A stretch of DNA of 64,000 bases from positions 1 to 64,000 of the forward strand of contig CBIHNI010000010.1 in NCBI GenBank assembly GCA_966211455.1, written 5' to 3'. The first letter of the stretch is position 1. Every line of letters begins with the position of its first letter. The notes under the pieces were generated by a model. It ran no database searches and was not told where the DNA came from. It saw only the letters and a list, made by a program, of their open reading frames with translations. The DNA comes from 21-14-0-10-47-8 sp966211455. GTDB lineage: Bacteria; Bdellovibrionota; Bdellovibrionia; Bdellovibrionales; Bdellovibrionaceae. The translations under genes were made by a program, and so were the position numbers. Shown piece after piece: positions 57,271 to 64,000 of the stretch.

Positions 57271-57816
57271 ATGGGCCGGAAAAAGAACTTCGAAAGGGAA
57301 GACGTATTAGATAAGAGCCTGGCGATCTTTATGAAGAAGGGCTTTGCGGATACCTCTGTTCAGGACCTGGAGAAAGCCACTGGCGTGAACAAGTCCGGTC
57401 TTTACTCGGAATTTAAAGACAAAGAAGATCTTTTTGCCTGCGCTTTGAAGCAATACATCGGTCGCGTGCCACTGAAAGATCTTTTCGCGCAAGAGCCCCT
57501 GGGTTGGGGCAATATCGAAAAATTTTTGAAGCTGGCTTCAAAGTGTGGGGATGCGCGCGGCTGCTTTGCCGTGAATTCCATCCGCGAATCGAAAATCATG
57601 CCGGTGCAGGCCAAGACCGCTTTGACCAATCACCTAACAGGTTTAAAAGAGATGTTGGTCGATAACCTACGCGGCAACACCAAAGCTTCACCAGAAATCG
57701 TGGCCGACATGATCATCGCCTTCCACAACGGCAACGCCCTTGAACAAAACATCCAAAATTCAGAAAGCCTGAAGGAACGAATCGACTTGTTCCTAAAAGC
57801 CATCAAACAAATGTAA
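57271..57816 (+). CDS. TetR-family repressor
   Basis: 181 aa from ATG 57271. The N-terminal HTH is REDVLDKSLAIFMKKGFADTSVQDLEKATGVNKSGLYSEFKDKEDLF, and the rest is the helical ligand-binding domain. A longer in-frame codon at 57178 would cover the operators and lacks a ribosome site. It is divergent from the SDR gene; two operators are shared. The inducer is unknown. Confidence 0.9.
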   Translation: MGRKKNFEREDVLDKSLAIFMKKGFADTSVQDLEKATGVNKSGLYSEFKDKEDLFACALKQYIGRVPLKDLFAQEPLGWGNIEKFLKLASKCGDARGCFAVNSIRESKIMPVQAKTALTNHLTGLKEMLVDNLRGNTKASPEIVADMIIAFHNGNALEQNIQNSESLKERIDLFLKAIKQM

Positions 57817-57904
57817 TTCCCAAGGTCCGCGATCCGGACACAGGCCTTCTCCTCCGCGCTTTGCTTTGAGCTAAGCCCCGCAAGCTTCTTGCTTCGACTG
57901 TGGT

Positions 57905-57924
57905 CCTGCGGGGGTATCGGTCAC
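57905..57924 (+). repeat. REP-like repeat, copy at the RAYT start
   Basis: CCTGCGGGGGTATCGGTCAC ends exactly at the RAYT start codon (ATG 57925). Identical or near copies are at 58312-58331, inverted at 58351-58370, and inverted at 58399-58413, all within the gene. RAYTs act on REP sequences of this sort. Confidence 0.75.
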
Positions 57925-58722
57925 ATGACAAAACAGACTTCATTTCAAAAGATTCACTGGAAACACAGATTCTCACACGGCGGCAGTCTTCGGCAGCTTC
58001 GTGCAGGCCGAGGAGCTAGGCCCCTTTCCACCAAAGTGCCACTGCATTTGGTGCTAAAAGCCAATCGCGAGAGGGTGAGGGGCGGTCTTCGAGTGTCGAG
58101 AAGATTTAAGCTCATTCATTTTCTCATTCAAAAGTACGCAGCGAAATTCTTTATCAAAGTGGAGCAAGTGAGCATCCAAAACGATCACATCCACTTATTA
58201 ATCCGCACCTCACGCAGATCCCTGTACCAGCATTTCTTCAGAGTGCTGGCCGGACAAATCGCGCAAAGATTCGAGAAAGAGGGCCTTCTTTCAATCTGCA
58301 AAACCCAAAGCCCTGCGGGGGTATCGGTCACGCAAGCTGAAAGCTTGGCTGTGACCGATACCCCCACTGGGTCTTCAGGCGAAGCGAAGATTCCCCGCGT
58401 GACCGGTACCCCCGAAAGGGGGATCGCAGTCGAAGCGGAAGGCTTGGAAGCTGAGAGAAGTCTTGGGGTTAGCGGAGCTTGTGGGGCTCCGATTGGTGAG
58501 GTGGCGAAGGGGTTATCAGGAACTGATAAGGCGAGTGCGACGAAGCTACAGAAGCTGTGGAAGCACCGCCCGTTCACTCGTGTCGTGAAAGCCTTCCGAG
58601 ATCAGCTGCAAGTCCGCAATTACATCCAGCTCAATGAGAAAGAGGCGCTCCATGAAATCCCTTACCGCAAAGAAAGGCTAAGGGGGCTCGGGCCGGACGA
58701 GTGGGGGAGTTTGTGGAGTTAG
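57925..58722 (+). CDS. REP-associated tyrosine transposase (RAYT, Y1_Tnp) with internal REP repeats
   Basis: 265 aa. GGSLRQLRAGRGARPLSTKV near residue 19, the HUH-type NDHIHLLIR (His 88 and 90), and the C-terminal KLWKHRPFTRVVKAFRDQLQVRNYIQLNEKEALHEIPYRKERLRGL with the catalytic-Tyr region are typical of RAYTs that process REP palindromes. Between about residues 130 and 215 the protein has an unusual insertion (AGVSVTQAES, VTDTPTGSSG, RVTGTPERG) translated from three REP-like copies that stay in frame. RAYTs are domesticated, single-copy transposases of the IS200 superfamily. The insertion may or may not be tolerated functionally. Confidence 0.85.
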   Translation: MTKQTSFQKIHWKHRFSHGGSLRQLRAGRGARPLSTKVPLHLVLKANRERVRGGLRVSRRFKLIHFLIQKYAAKFFIKVEQVSIQNDHIHLLIRTSRRSLYQHFFRVLAGQIAQRFEKEGLLSICKTQSPAGVSVTQAESLAVTDTPTGSSGEAKIPRVTGTPERGIAVEAEGLEAERSLGVSGACGAPIGEVAKGLSGTDKASATKLQKLWKHRPFTRVVKAFRDQLQVRNYIQLNEKEALHEIPYRKERLRGLGPDEWGSLWS

Positions 58723-58761
58723 TGGTTGGTTTGGCGGCGGGTATTTGTCTTGCAAAATGCA

Positions 58762-59472
58762 ATGGTGATGTCCTTTTCCGTATCTTGGATTGTTTCTATT
58801 TTCATTTTATTGGCTGCCGCGATTCCGGGTTCGGCCGGGGCCGTTGCTTGTCTAAAAGTTCATCGCTTGGCATCTGTGGCCTTGCCTACGGGCGAGCCCT
58901 TAAACTTAAATCAAAAAGCGCTGCTTTGGTCAAAAGGGCTTGAGCCAAAGGACTTCGTTTATTTGGATGCAGGAGCCGAGGGCTTTGTTTTTCTCAATCC
59001 AAAAACGGGTGCGGTTACTAAGGTCTTTAAAGAAGCGCGGGACTTAAAAGAGCTGCTGCTGCTAGAAACTCGTTTGGGAAACCTGATGCGTGAAGCTGGC
59101 TTCGAGGTGCCACGGCTCGAGAAGGTCGATATCAACGGGCAATATGTGCAAAGAAAATTCGTTCATGGACAGACATTGAAAGCCTATGACAAGGAAAATC
59201 GAATATCGAATCCGGAACGTCTTCGGCAGGCTTTGGGTGCCTTGAGAGGTCGGGTCGAAAAATTAAGACAAGGAATTTCAAAGCTCAATTTGGATTTTCA
59301 AGATTACTCGCCAGATGCGAAGAGCGAATACTATGATTTGCTGATGGGTTATTTCCCAACTGTGATCAATGGAAAGCCGGATCAAATTCAACTGATCTTG
59401 CATGACGAAAACATCTTAATCCGCGAAGAGCCAAGCGGAAAATTTATGTTCTCGATTATCGATTTCAGATAA
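58762..59472 (+). CDS. Secreted protein-kinase-like fold protein
   Basis: About 236 aa from ATG 58762 (an upstream start is possible). A signal peptide (MVMSFSVSWIVSIFILLAAA) with AGA-V cleavage. The mature part has kinase-like marks: G-A-E-G-F-V-F (glycine loop) near 85, VTKVFKE with the Lys, then LILHDENILIREEPSG near the end and FSIIDFR, which resemble the HxDxxxxN and DFG-like catalytic loops of aminoglycoside-phosphotransferase/HopBF/Kdo-kinase folds. An exported kinase could modify envelope or prey/host molecules. The end IDFR stops at the stop codon, so the family C-lobe is short. Confidence 0.6.
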   Translation: MVMSFSVSWIVSIFILLAAAIPGSAGAVACLKVHRLASVALPTGEPLNLNQKALLWSKGLEPKDFVYLDAGAEGFVFLNPKTGAVTKVFKEARDLKELLLLETRLGNLMREAGFEVPRLEKVDINGQYVQRKFVHGQTLKAYDKENRISNPERLRQALGALRGRVEKLRQGISKLNLDFQDYSPDAKSEYYDLLMGYFPTVINGKPDQIQLILHDENILIREEPSGKFMFSIIDFR

Positions 59473-59475
59473 GGA

Positions 59476-59943
59476 TTAATAAATCTTTGATGTGCGATGG
59501 ATTGGCTTTGATAGACAGATGAATGATTCTGTCGATTGAATCTCGCCGATACCCTGCAAACGTTCCATCAAGAAGCTTTGGAATTTGGCGATATCTTTGG
59601 TCGCGACTTTTAAAATCAAAGCATATGAGCCGGTGGTGTAATAGGCCTCTAGCACTTCCGGGATTTTTTCAAGCTTATCCAAGACGGCTTGGCTGTCTTT
59701 GGCATTTTTCAAATAGATGCCGATGATCGCGCTGACGGTGATGCCAAGCTTAGCTTCATCTATCACGGGCTCGAAGCCTTTCAGCACGCTGTGCATTTTC
59801 ATTTTGTTCACGCGTTGGTGAATTGTGGCGTTCGAAACCACCAGCTTTTTTGCGATATCAACAAAGGAAGCGCGCCCATCTTTGAAAAGTTCGCGCAGAA
59901 TTTTACGATCCAGGTCATCAACTTGATATTCGGCTTCGCTCAT
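59476..59943 (-). CDS. Lrp/AsnC-family regulator
   Basis: 155 aa. The N-terminal HTH is VDDLDRKILRELFKDGRASFVDIAKKLVVSNATIHQRVNKMKMHSV, followed by the RAM ligand domain (LKGFEPVIDEAKLGITVSAIIGIYLK, VLEAYYTTGSYALILKVATKD). It senses an amino acid or similar ligand. It is divergent from the secreted 95-aa gene; an inverted repeat in between may be its site. Confidence 0.92.
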   Translation of the reverse strand: MSEAEYQVDDLDRKILRELFKDGRASFVDIAKKLVVSNATIHQRVNKMKMHSVLKGFEPVIDEAKLGITVSAIIGIYLKNAKDSQAVLDKLEKIPEVLEAYYTTGSYALILKVATKDIAKFQSFLMERLQGIGEIQSTESFICLSKPIHRTSKIY

Positions 59944-59962
59944 AAGAGTCCTTAAATATCAA

Positions 59963-59994
59963 AATGACATTTAAATTCCAAATTAATTGTCATT
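59963..59994. promoter_or_regulatory. Candidate Lrp-type operator
   Basis: AATGACA (59963-59969) and TGTCATT (59988-59994) are perfect arms separated by 18 AT-rich bases. It lies 20 bases before the Lrp/AsnC gene start, the usual place for autoregulation. Confidence 0.55.
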
Positions 59995-60073
59995 ATTTTG
60001 ATTATATGATGCATGCAAGAATCATTTTTACATATTTCTCAGGGGCTCGTATTTTCATGGAAAAGGAGGTTCT

Positions 60074-60361
60074 ATGAAGAAAATATTGTTTGTCCTGTCA
60101 TTGATCGCAGTGGGTGTGTGTGGAGTATGGAAGGCCGAGGCCTGCACAGAGATCACCGATCAGCAGGCTTTTGAGGCGGCCTTGGCTTTGGAGAAAATCA
60201 ATGGTGGGGAGCTTGACCTCTCGTCTGAGATCATGCCCTATTCGGGAGTGGCTGGTTGGGCCGTGACGTTCAGTCGTTCTGGAGTGCAAAGCTCATGGAG
60301 CGTCGAGACGGATGACACATTCTGTGAGATCCGCCACGTGCGCAAAGTGCGATCGAATTAA
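60074..60361 (+). CDS. Small secreted protein, hypothetical
   Basis: 95 aa. Signal peptide MKKILFVLSLIAVGVCGVWKAEA with an AEA-C cleavage site; two cysteines (near 24 and the end of the mature domain, CEIRH) may pair. The ribosome site aaggaggt precedes ATG 60074. No domain was recognised. It overlaps the stop codon of the convergent repeat protein by 4 bases. Confidence 0.7.
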   Translation: MKKILFVLSLIAVGVCGVWKAEACTEITDQQAFEAALALEKINGGELDLSSEIMPYSGVAGWAVTFSRSGVQSSWSVETDDTFCEIRHVRKVRSN

Positions 60362-60879
60362 GGATTCACTTTTTCGCAGAATTTTCCAGGGAATCCTTGA
60401 AAGTCTCCTGTTGGGCCAGCGACATAACCGGCTAAGCATGCATTTCCATCATGTGTTGCATAGGATTCTTTCAGGTCCATCTTGTTCAAGCAAACGATCC
60501 CTTGATGACCTTGTGCTTCGATGGTGATGCCTTCAATATAACCGCTGAGGCATGAGGTCGATGAAGTCTTATACTCTTTACCTAAGGTATCCAGACGAAG
60601 GCAGCGGATGCCTTCAAATCCTTGCGCCGTGATGCCCAGTCCCGGCGTGTATCCATCGATACAAGAGTTCTCGGATGTGTTGTATGACTTACCAAGAAGA
60701 CTCTTGTTGAGACAGTATTTTGCCCAGGATCCTTTCGCTTCCATGTATAAGCCCGTGATAAATCCTTCGGTGCAGGGTTGGGTGGTGTCGGAAATGTAAG
60801 AGACCGTTTGCGAATCGATGGCAAAGGCTGATGCCGTGATCATTAAAAGACTGATAAAAGACAAAATCATATTTTTCAT
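60358..60879 (-). CDS. Secreted protein of four cysteine-rich ~40-aa repeats
   Basis: 173 aa from ATG 60879 with ttggagc upstream. A signal peptide MKNMILSFISLLMITASAFA leads into four repeats of about 38-40 residues, each of the form C-x2-3-G-[YF]-x2-G-x4-A-x-G-x3-x-x-C-L-x4-L-G-x2-Y, for instance CIDGYTPGLGITAQGFEGIR. Paired cysteines in each unit suggest one disulphide per repeat. The repeat family was not recognised. It probably acts at the surface or in the periplasm. Confidence 0.75.
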   Translation of the reverse strand: MKNMILSFISLLMITASAFAIDSQTVSYISDTTQPCTEGFITGLYMEAKGSWAKYCLNKSLLGKSYNTSENSCIDGYTPGLGITAQGFEGIRCLRLDTLGKEYKTSSTSCLSGYIEGITIEAQGHQGIVCLNKMDLKESYATHDGNACLAGYVAGPTGDFQGFPGKFCEKVNP

Positions 60880-61055
60880 ATGTGCTCCAAAGGGTTTTGA
60901 TTTCAAGCTCGTGTTTAGGTTGAATCCGAAGATAAAAGATACACGTTCAAGTTGCGACAGACTTTGGTGGACGCGGCAGGTGAAAAACTTTTAGACAAAT
61001 CAATTGCCCGAAGTCACCATTGCGCGGAAGAATCAATCCTCAAGCGGAGGTGTCT

Positions 61056-61466
61056 ATGCAGTTTCATACCGGAAGATTGATCGATCACGTTCATATTGTT
61101 GTCAGAGACCTGAAGAAGAGCCGCGAATTTTATAAGGCCGCTTTGCAAGCCATTGGCCGCGATCTCACTCAGGATACTCCACACTTCTTTGCGTCTGACG
61201 AATTGTTCGTCAGCGAGCCGGATGAATTTGGCAAGCATTCAAGAATTCATCTGGCCTTCCAAGTCCCGGATCGCGAAAGCGTGCACAAGTTTTTTAAGGC
61301 CGCACTTGAAGCCGGCGGAAAAGACAATGGCTCGCCCGGGGAGCGCAAATATCATCCCGGCTATTACGCCGCTTTCGTTTTGGATCCGGATGGCAATAAT
61401 ATCGAAGCCGTGTTTCACGGTCCTGCATCAAGATCTGCACAGTCAGTTGTCATCACGGCCAAGTAA
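61056..61466 (+). CDS. VOC-family (glyoxalase-like) protein
   Basis: 136 aa from ATG 61056 with gcggaggtg. MQFHTGRLIDHVHIVVRDLKKSREFYKAAL begins the first beta-alpha-beta unit, and GYYAAFVLDPDGNNIEAVFHG ends the second. H (of DHVHI) and E (of NIEAV) are in metal-ligand positions of the family. The substrate is unknown. It precedes the methyltransferase gene by 31 bases. Confidence 0.87.
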   Translation: MQFHTGRLIDHVHIVVRDLKKSREFYKAALQAIGRDLTQDTPHFFASDELFVSEPDEFGKHSRIHLAFQVPDRESVHKFFKAALEAGGKDNGSPGERKYHPGYYAAFVLDPDGNNIEAVFHGPASRSAQSVVITAK

Positions 61467-61478
61467 ATTTACAGTCAA

Positions 61479-61498
61479 CAGATAAAAGGATTTATCTG
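61479..61498 (+). promoter_or_regulatory. Perfect palindrome holding the ribosome site of the methyltransferase
   Basis: CAGATAAA-agga-TTTATCTG is an exact 8-4-8 palindrome. The loop holds the core of the Shine-Dalgarno sequence (aaagga), and the last base is the G of the GTG start codon. In RNA the hairpin would hide the start region; as DNA it could be an operator. Confidence 0.55.
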
Positions 61499-62142
61499 TG
61501 AAAAATAATTTCTGGAATGAAAACGTCGAGCCATGGACACAGGTGGTGGATTCGGGTGCCATCGCCAGCCGTCATGTCACAAGCCCCGCGATCATCAAAG
61601 CCATCACCGATTTCAAACTGGCTTCGGTGCTAGATGTCGGCTGCGGTGAAGGATGGATCGCCAGAGCGTTGCCACCACAAACTCAATATGTGGGAATCGA
61701 TGGATCCGAAGGCCTGATCAAAAAAGCCAAAGACCGATCCCGACATTCATTCGAAACCGTCAGCTACGAGCAATTCGCCCAAGGCTTATGGAAAGCGCCA
61801 CAGTCTTTTCAGGGAATCGTGTTCAATTATTCGCTGCTGGATGAAAATCTGTCGCCCATTCTAAAAAGGGCCAAAAGTCTTCTGATGCCAGAGGGAAATA
61901 TTCTGATTCAAACTTTGCATCCTTGTTTCAAAATGCCCAAATACGAAGATGGCTGGAACACCGAAGATTTCAAAATGGTTCCGGTCGCTTTCAAGGACAC
62001 CATGCCTTGGTTTGGACGAACGATGGCTTCGTGGATCGATCTTTTCGCGCAATCGGAACTTTCGTTAGAGAAGCTGATCGAGCCGAAAATTGATGGGACA
62101 CCGATCTCGGTTATTTTTATTTTGAAAGCGAAAGCGGGCTGA
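61498..62142 (+). CDS. Class I SAM-dependent methyltransferase
   Basis: 214 aa from GTG 61498. SAM motif I is SVLDVGCGEGWIARAL near residue 45, motif post-I YVGIDGSEGLIKKAK, and FQGIVFNYSLLDENLSP motif II. A small-molecule-type methyltransferase; the substrate is unknown. It ends 5 bases before the CPT-like gene, so the two may be in one operon with the VOC gene. Confidence 0.85.
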   Translation: MKNNFWNENVEPWTQVVDSGAIASRHVTSPAIIKAITDFKLASVLDVGCGEGWIARALPPQTQYVGIDGSEGLIKKAKDRSRHSFETVSYEQFAQGLWKAPQSFQGIVFNYSLLDENLSPILKRAKSLLMPEGNILIQTLHPCFKMPKYEDGWNTEDFKMVPVAFKDTMPWFGRTMASWIDLFAQSELSLEKLIEPKIDGTPISVIFILKAKAG

Positions 62143-62147
62143 TAAAA

Positions 62148-62701
62148 ATGGAAATTCGTCAAAGCTTGATTTTGCTGAATGGTCCATCAAGTGCCGGCAA
62201 GACGACGCTGTGTAAGGCCATCCGAGAGCAGATTCCGGCGCCGTTTCTGCATTACTCGTTGGATTTTTTTATGTTCGATGCTGATGTGCTGCCGAAACGA
62301 AGAGATCCAAGTCTTGGCATCACCTGGCCGCAAATGCGTCCACAAGTGATCGAAGGTTTTTATCAAAGCGTGAAGGCCTTGCTTCAGGCGGGAAATAATT
62401 TGGTGACGGATTTGATATCGAAGATGAGCATCAAAAGAATCGCTTGATTCAAATTATAAGTGGGCTTGATGTTTTCTTCGTCGGGGTGCAATGTCCGCTG
62501 GAAATTTTAGAGCAAAGAGAAAAACAGCGTGGCGATCGTCATGCCGGAGACGCGGCCAAAGATTTACAAACCGTGCACAGCTTTTTGCCTTATGATTTCG
62601 AAGTTGACTCGCGCGAGCCGGTCGAGGCCAATGCGACGAAAATTGTCGAAGCCTGGCAAAAGCGGGGTTCGGGCCGGGTTTTTCTGAATCTCAATAAATA
62701 A
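62148..62701 (+). pseudogene. Chloramphenicol-phosphotransferase-like (CPT) P-loop kinase, frameshifted
   Basis: The first part (62148-62410) gives MEIRQSLILLNGPSSAGKTTL (P-loop N-G-P-S-S-A-G-K-T-T) and the CPT substrate region HYSLDFFMFDADVLP. Near 62408 the frame changes: one frame runs to TGA at 62445, while GFDIEDEHQKNRLIQIISGL continues in another, followed by DVFFVGVQCPLEILEQREKQRGDR. A single base is missing. The two halves sum to the usual CPT length. The gene is either broken, decoded by frameshifting, or affected by a base-call error. CPT enzymes phosphorylate chloramphenicol or related alcohols. Confidence 0.7.
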
Positions 62702-63442
62702 TTATGGCGCGCAAAGGATCAGAGGCTTGAAGCCGCGTCCTTGATTGATGTTCGTGAAAAGAGCGATCGACCAAAGAATTTGTGCGATTTCAAAATTCTT
62801 TTTCAGTTCGACCGGGCCCGATTTCATCTGAGTAATCAGGGCGGCCATCATTTTCTTAGAAACGTAAGGTGCTTCGATTTCGGGATCTTCGTCAGACTTT
62901 AAGATCAAATCCATCGCAATATGCAAACTGCAGGCGGCGGTTTTGGATTCTTCGAATTCCAGCACAGGATCCATGGAAGCGATCATATCATCCGCCATAT
63001 CCGGGATGACGGTCGAGCCTTCCATCATATTGCCTTCGCTGTAGATAAAAAATGGATTCGAGAAAGTCAGCTGGAACAGGTGCAGGTGATTCACCGCATC
63101 TTCGAAGGAATGGACCTCGCCATCGGGTACTTTGAACGAAAGGCGTTGCAGCCATTTGCAGTGAAGTCTGACATCGCGATCAACGATTTCCAGATAGCCA
63201 AGCTTTTGGGTCTTGCGATGGGCAAAGTAAATATCTGAAACGTCACCGTTCTTTTTTAGATAGAAAGTGTGTCTGAGATAAAAAAGAAAGGTCTCAAGCT
63301 TTTTACCTTCCAGCAGTTGCCCCCGAAAGAAAAGCTCCGATCCCAGATCGAGCATGGCTTGAATGTGCGCCATATTCAAAGTCAGGGCAGAGGACTGAAG
63401 TCGGATGCGGCCATTGGGGTTGTCGAGAAAGATATCGCTCAT
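62702..63442 (-). CDS. Hypothetical cytoplasmic protein
   Basis: 246 aa from ATG 63442. No signal peptide and no recognised domain. The middle is alpha/beta (FLFYLRHTFYLKKNGDVSDI, LEIVDRDVRLHCKWLQRLSF); the C-terminal third is helical and acidic (MADDMIASMDPVLEFEESKT). It is convergent with the CPT-like gene (a gap of zero bases) and divergent from the partial gene at 63573. Confidence 0.6.
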   Translation of the reverse strand: MSDIFLDNPNGRIRLQSSALTLNMAHIQAMLDLGSELFFRGQLLEGKKLETFLFYLRHTFYLKKNGDVSDIYFAHRKTQKLGYLEIVDRDVRLHCKWLQRLSFKVPDGEVHSFEDAVNHLHLFQLTFSNPFFIYSEGNMMEGSTVIPDMADDMIASMDPVLEFEESKTAACSLHIAMDLILKSDEDPEIEAPYVSKKMMAALITQMKSGPVELKKNFEIAQILWSIALFTNINQGRGFKPLILCAP

Positions 63443-63572
63443 AGGACGAGCATAAAGAGTCGTGATCCAGATCGGTACTGGACGAGAGTCCTGCGGCATT
63501 CATAAAAGGTCGTGAAAAATGTCAATGAATCGTTAAAAAATTCCGATGCTTAAATCAGAAAATGAAGGATCT

Positions 63573-64000
63573 GTGAATTTGATTTTTTGGAAGCGAAACT
63601 CTTTCGTTCGATGGCTATTTCTTTACCTGATTTTTGCAAATCAGGCGCAGGCGCAATTTTTTGCCGAGATGAGCTACAAGCTTTGGTACGAAGCCTGTCC
63701 AAAAACAGAAGAGCCGACCCCTTTTCAGCAGGTCGACAACCGGTGGTCTGTTCTTTGTTCGAACCCCCGCAGCGAAAAAGCGCGCGCTGATCTGACCCGC
63801 CGAAATATGGGCGAGATCAGTGATGATGCGATGCTGGCAAGTTTGGCAGCGGAAAAATCAAAAGCTTTGGATTGTACGATATCACAGGTCGCGCATTTGA
63901 ATTCCAATCCGGAAGATTTAAAGAAATTTATCGAAGACTATAAGCAAAAGCTGATGATGCTAGCGCAGGAAAAACGTCTGATCAAAGAGCTTCGGGACAA
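63573..64000 (+). CDS. Secreted hypothetical protein, partial (runs off the window)
   Basis: At least 142 aa. GTG 63573 has aagga upstream (ATG 63546 in the same frame is possible). A signal peptide RNSFVRWLFLYLIFANQAQA ends near AQA-Q, and the mature part has FFAEMSYKLWYEACPKTEEP with Cys residues (YEACP, LCSNP, DCTIS) and a helical end rich in K, E, Q. No domain was recognised. The 3' end is beyond 64000. Confidence 0.6.
   Translation, partial: MNLIFWKRNSFVRWLFLYLIFANQAQAQFFAEMSYKLWYEACPKTEEPTPFQQVDNRWSVLCSNPRSEKARADLTRRNMGEISDDAMLASLAAEKSKALDCTISQVAHLNSNPEDLKKFIEDYKQKLMMLAQEKRLIKELRD

Overview
The window reads as chromosome of a Gram-negative, free-living proteobacterium-like organism, most likely Bdellovibrio or a close member of the Bdellovibrionota. 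This is inferred from gene style: a SWIB domain joined to a histone-H1-like lysine/alanine tail, BolA, EttA, orn, many small secreted cysteine-rich proteins and lipoproteins, and a decorated RAYT transposase. No rRNA or predation marker is present to prove it. Genes are dense and on both strands. The backbone looks moderately GC-rich, and one 6.7-kb block at 22.46-29.18 kb is visibly AT-rich.

Layout. 0-7 kb: a secreted Cys-rich protein coupled to a 2-oxoglutarate oxygenase, a ParA-like ATPase with a partner and BolA, EttA, a short J-domain protein with a 21-bp periodic repeat array upstream, and the SWIB/H1-like chromatin protein. 7-10.4 kb: map, ahcY with a clear terminator, a roughly 480-bp gene-free stretch full of inverted repeats, and orn. 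10.4-16 kb: SDR plus luciferase-like pair, small HTH protein, a haem-oxygenase-like protein with a GNAT-like protein, and a soluble PAS histidine kinase. 16-21 kb: a tightly coupled 2-aminophenol-type ring-cleavage operon (aldehyde dehydrogenase, AmnB-like, AmnA-like, asparaginase II-like, then RidA/2-aminomuconate deaminase-like after a 70-nt hairpin). 21-22.4 kb: ttcA, a metal-binding periplasmic protein and tRNA-Asp.

22.46-29.18 kb is a genomic island inserted at the 3' end of tRNA-Asp, bounded by a 15-bp direct repeat. It holds a decayed large serine recombinase, an HTH remnant, a DUF3800 protein and partner, a broken Abi-alpha gene, a membrane/coiled-coil/zinc-ribbon protein directly followed by a class III nucleotide-cyclase-like protein (a possible Pycsar-like pair), a SIR2-like NADase candidate and a small gene with an early amber codon. 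It is best read as a partly decayed anti-phage defence island.

29-64 kb is mostly core or accessory metabolism and regulation: MFS exporters, AraC/ArsR/MarR/TetR/Lrp regulators, several with visible palindromic operators, epoxide hydrolase, TauE/SafE with DUF1634, a CHASE hybrid histidine kinase, SWIM-J fusion protein, BioY, MsrB, TerC, a winged-helix/nucleotidyltransferase module behind four helically phased operators, a RAYT transposase carrying its own REP-like repeats inside the gene, VOC proteins, methyltransferases and a frameshifted chloramphenicol-phosphotransferase-like gene.

All assignments come from reading sequence and recognising motifs by eye. No database search or computed fold was available.
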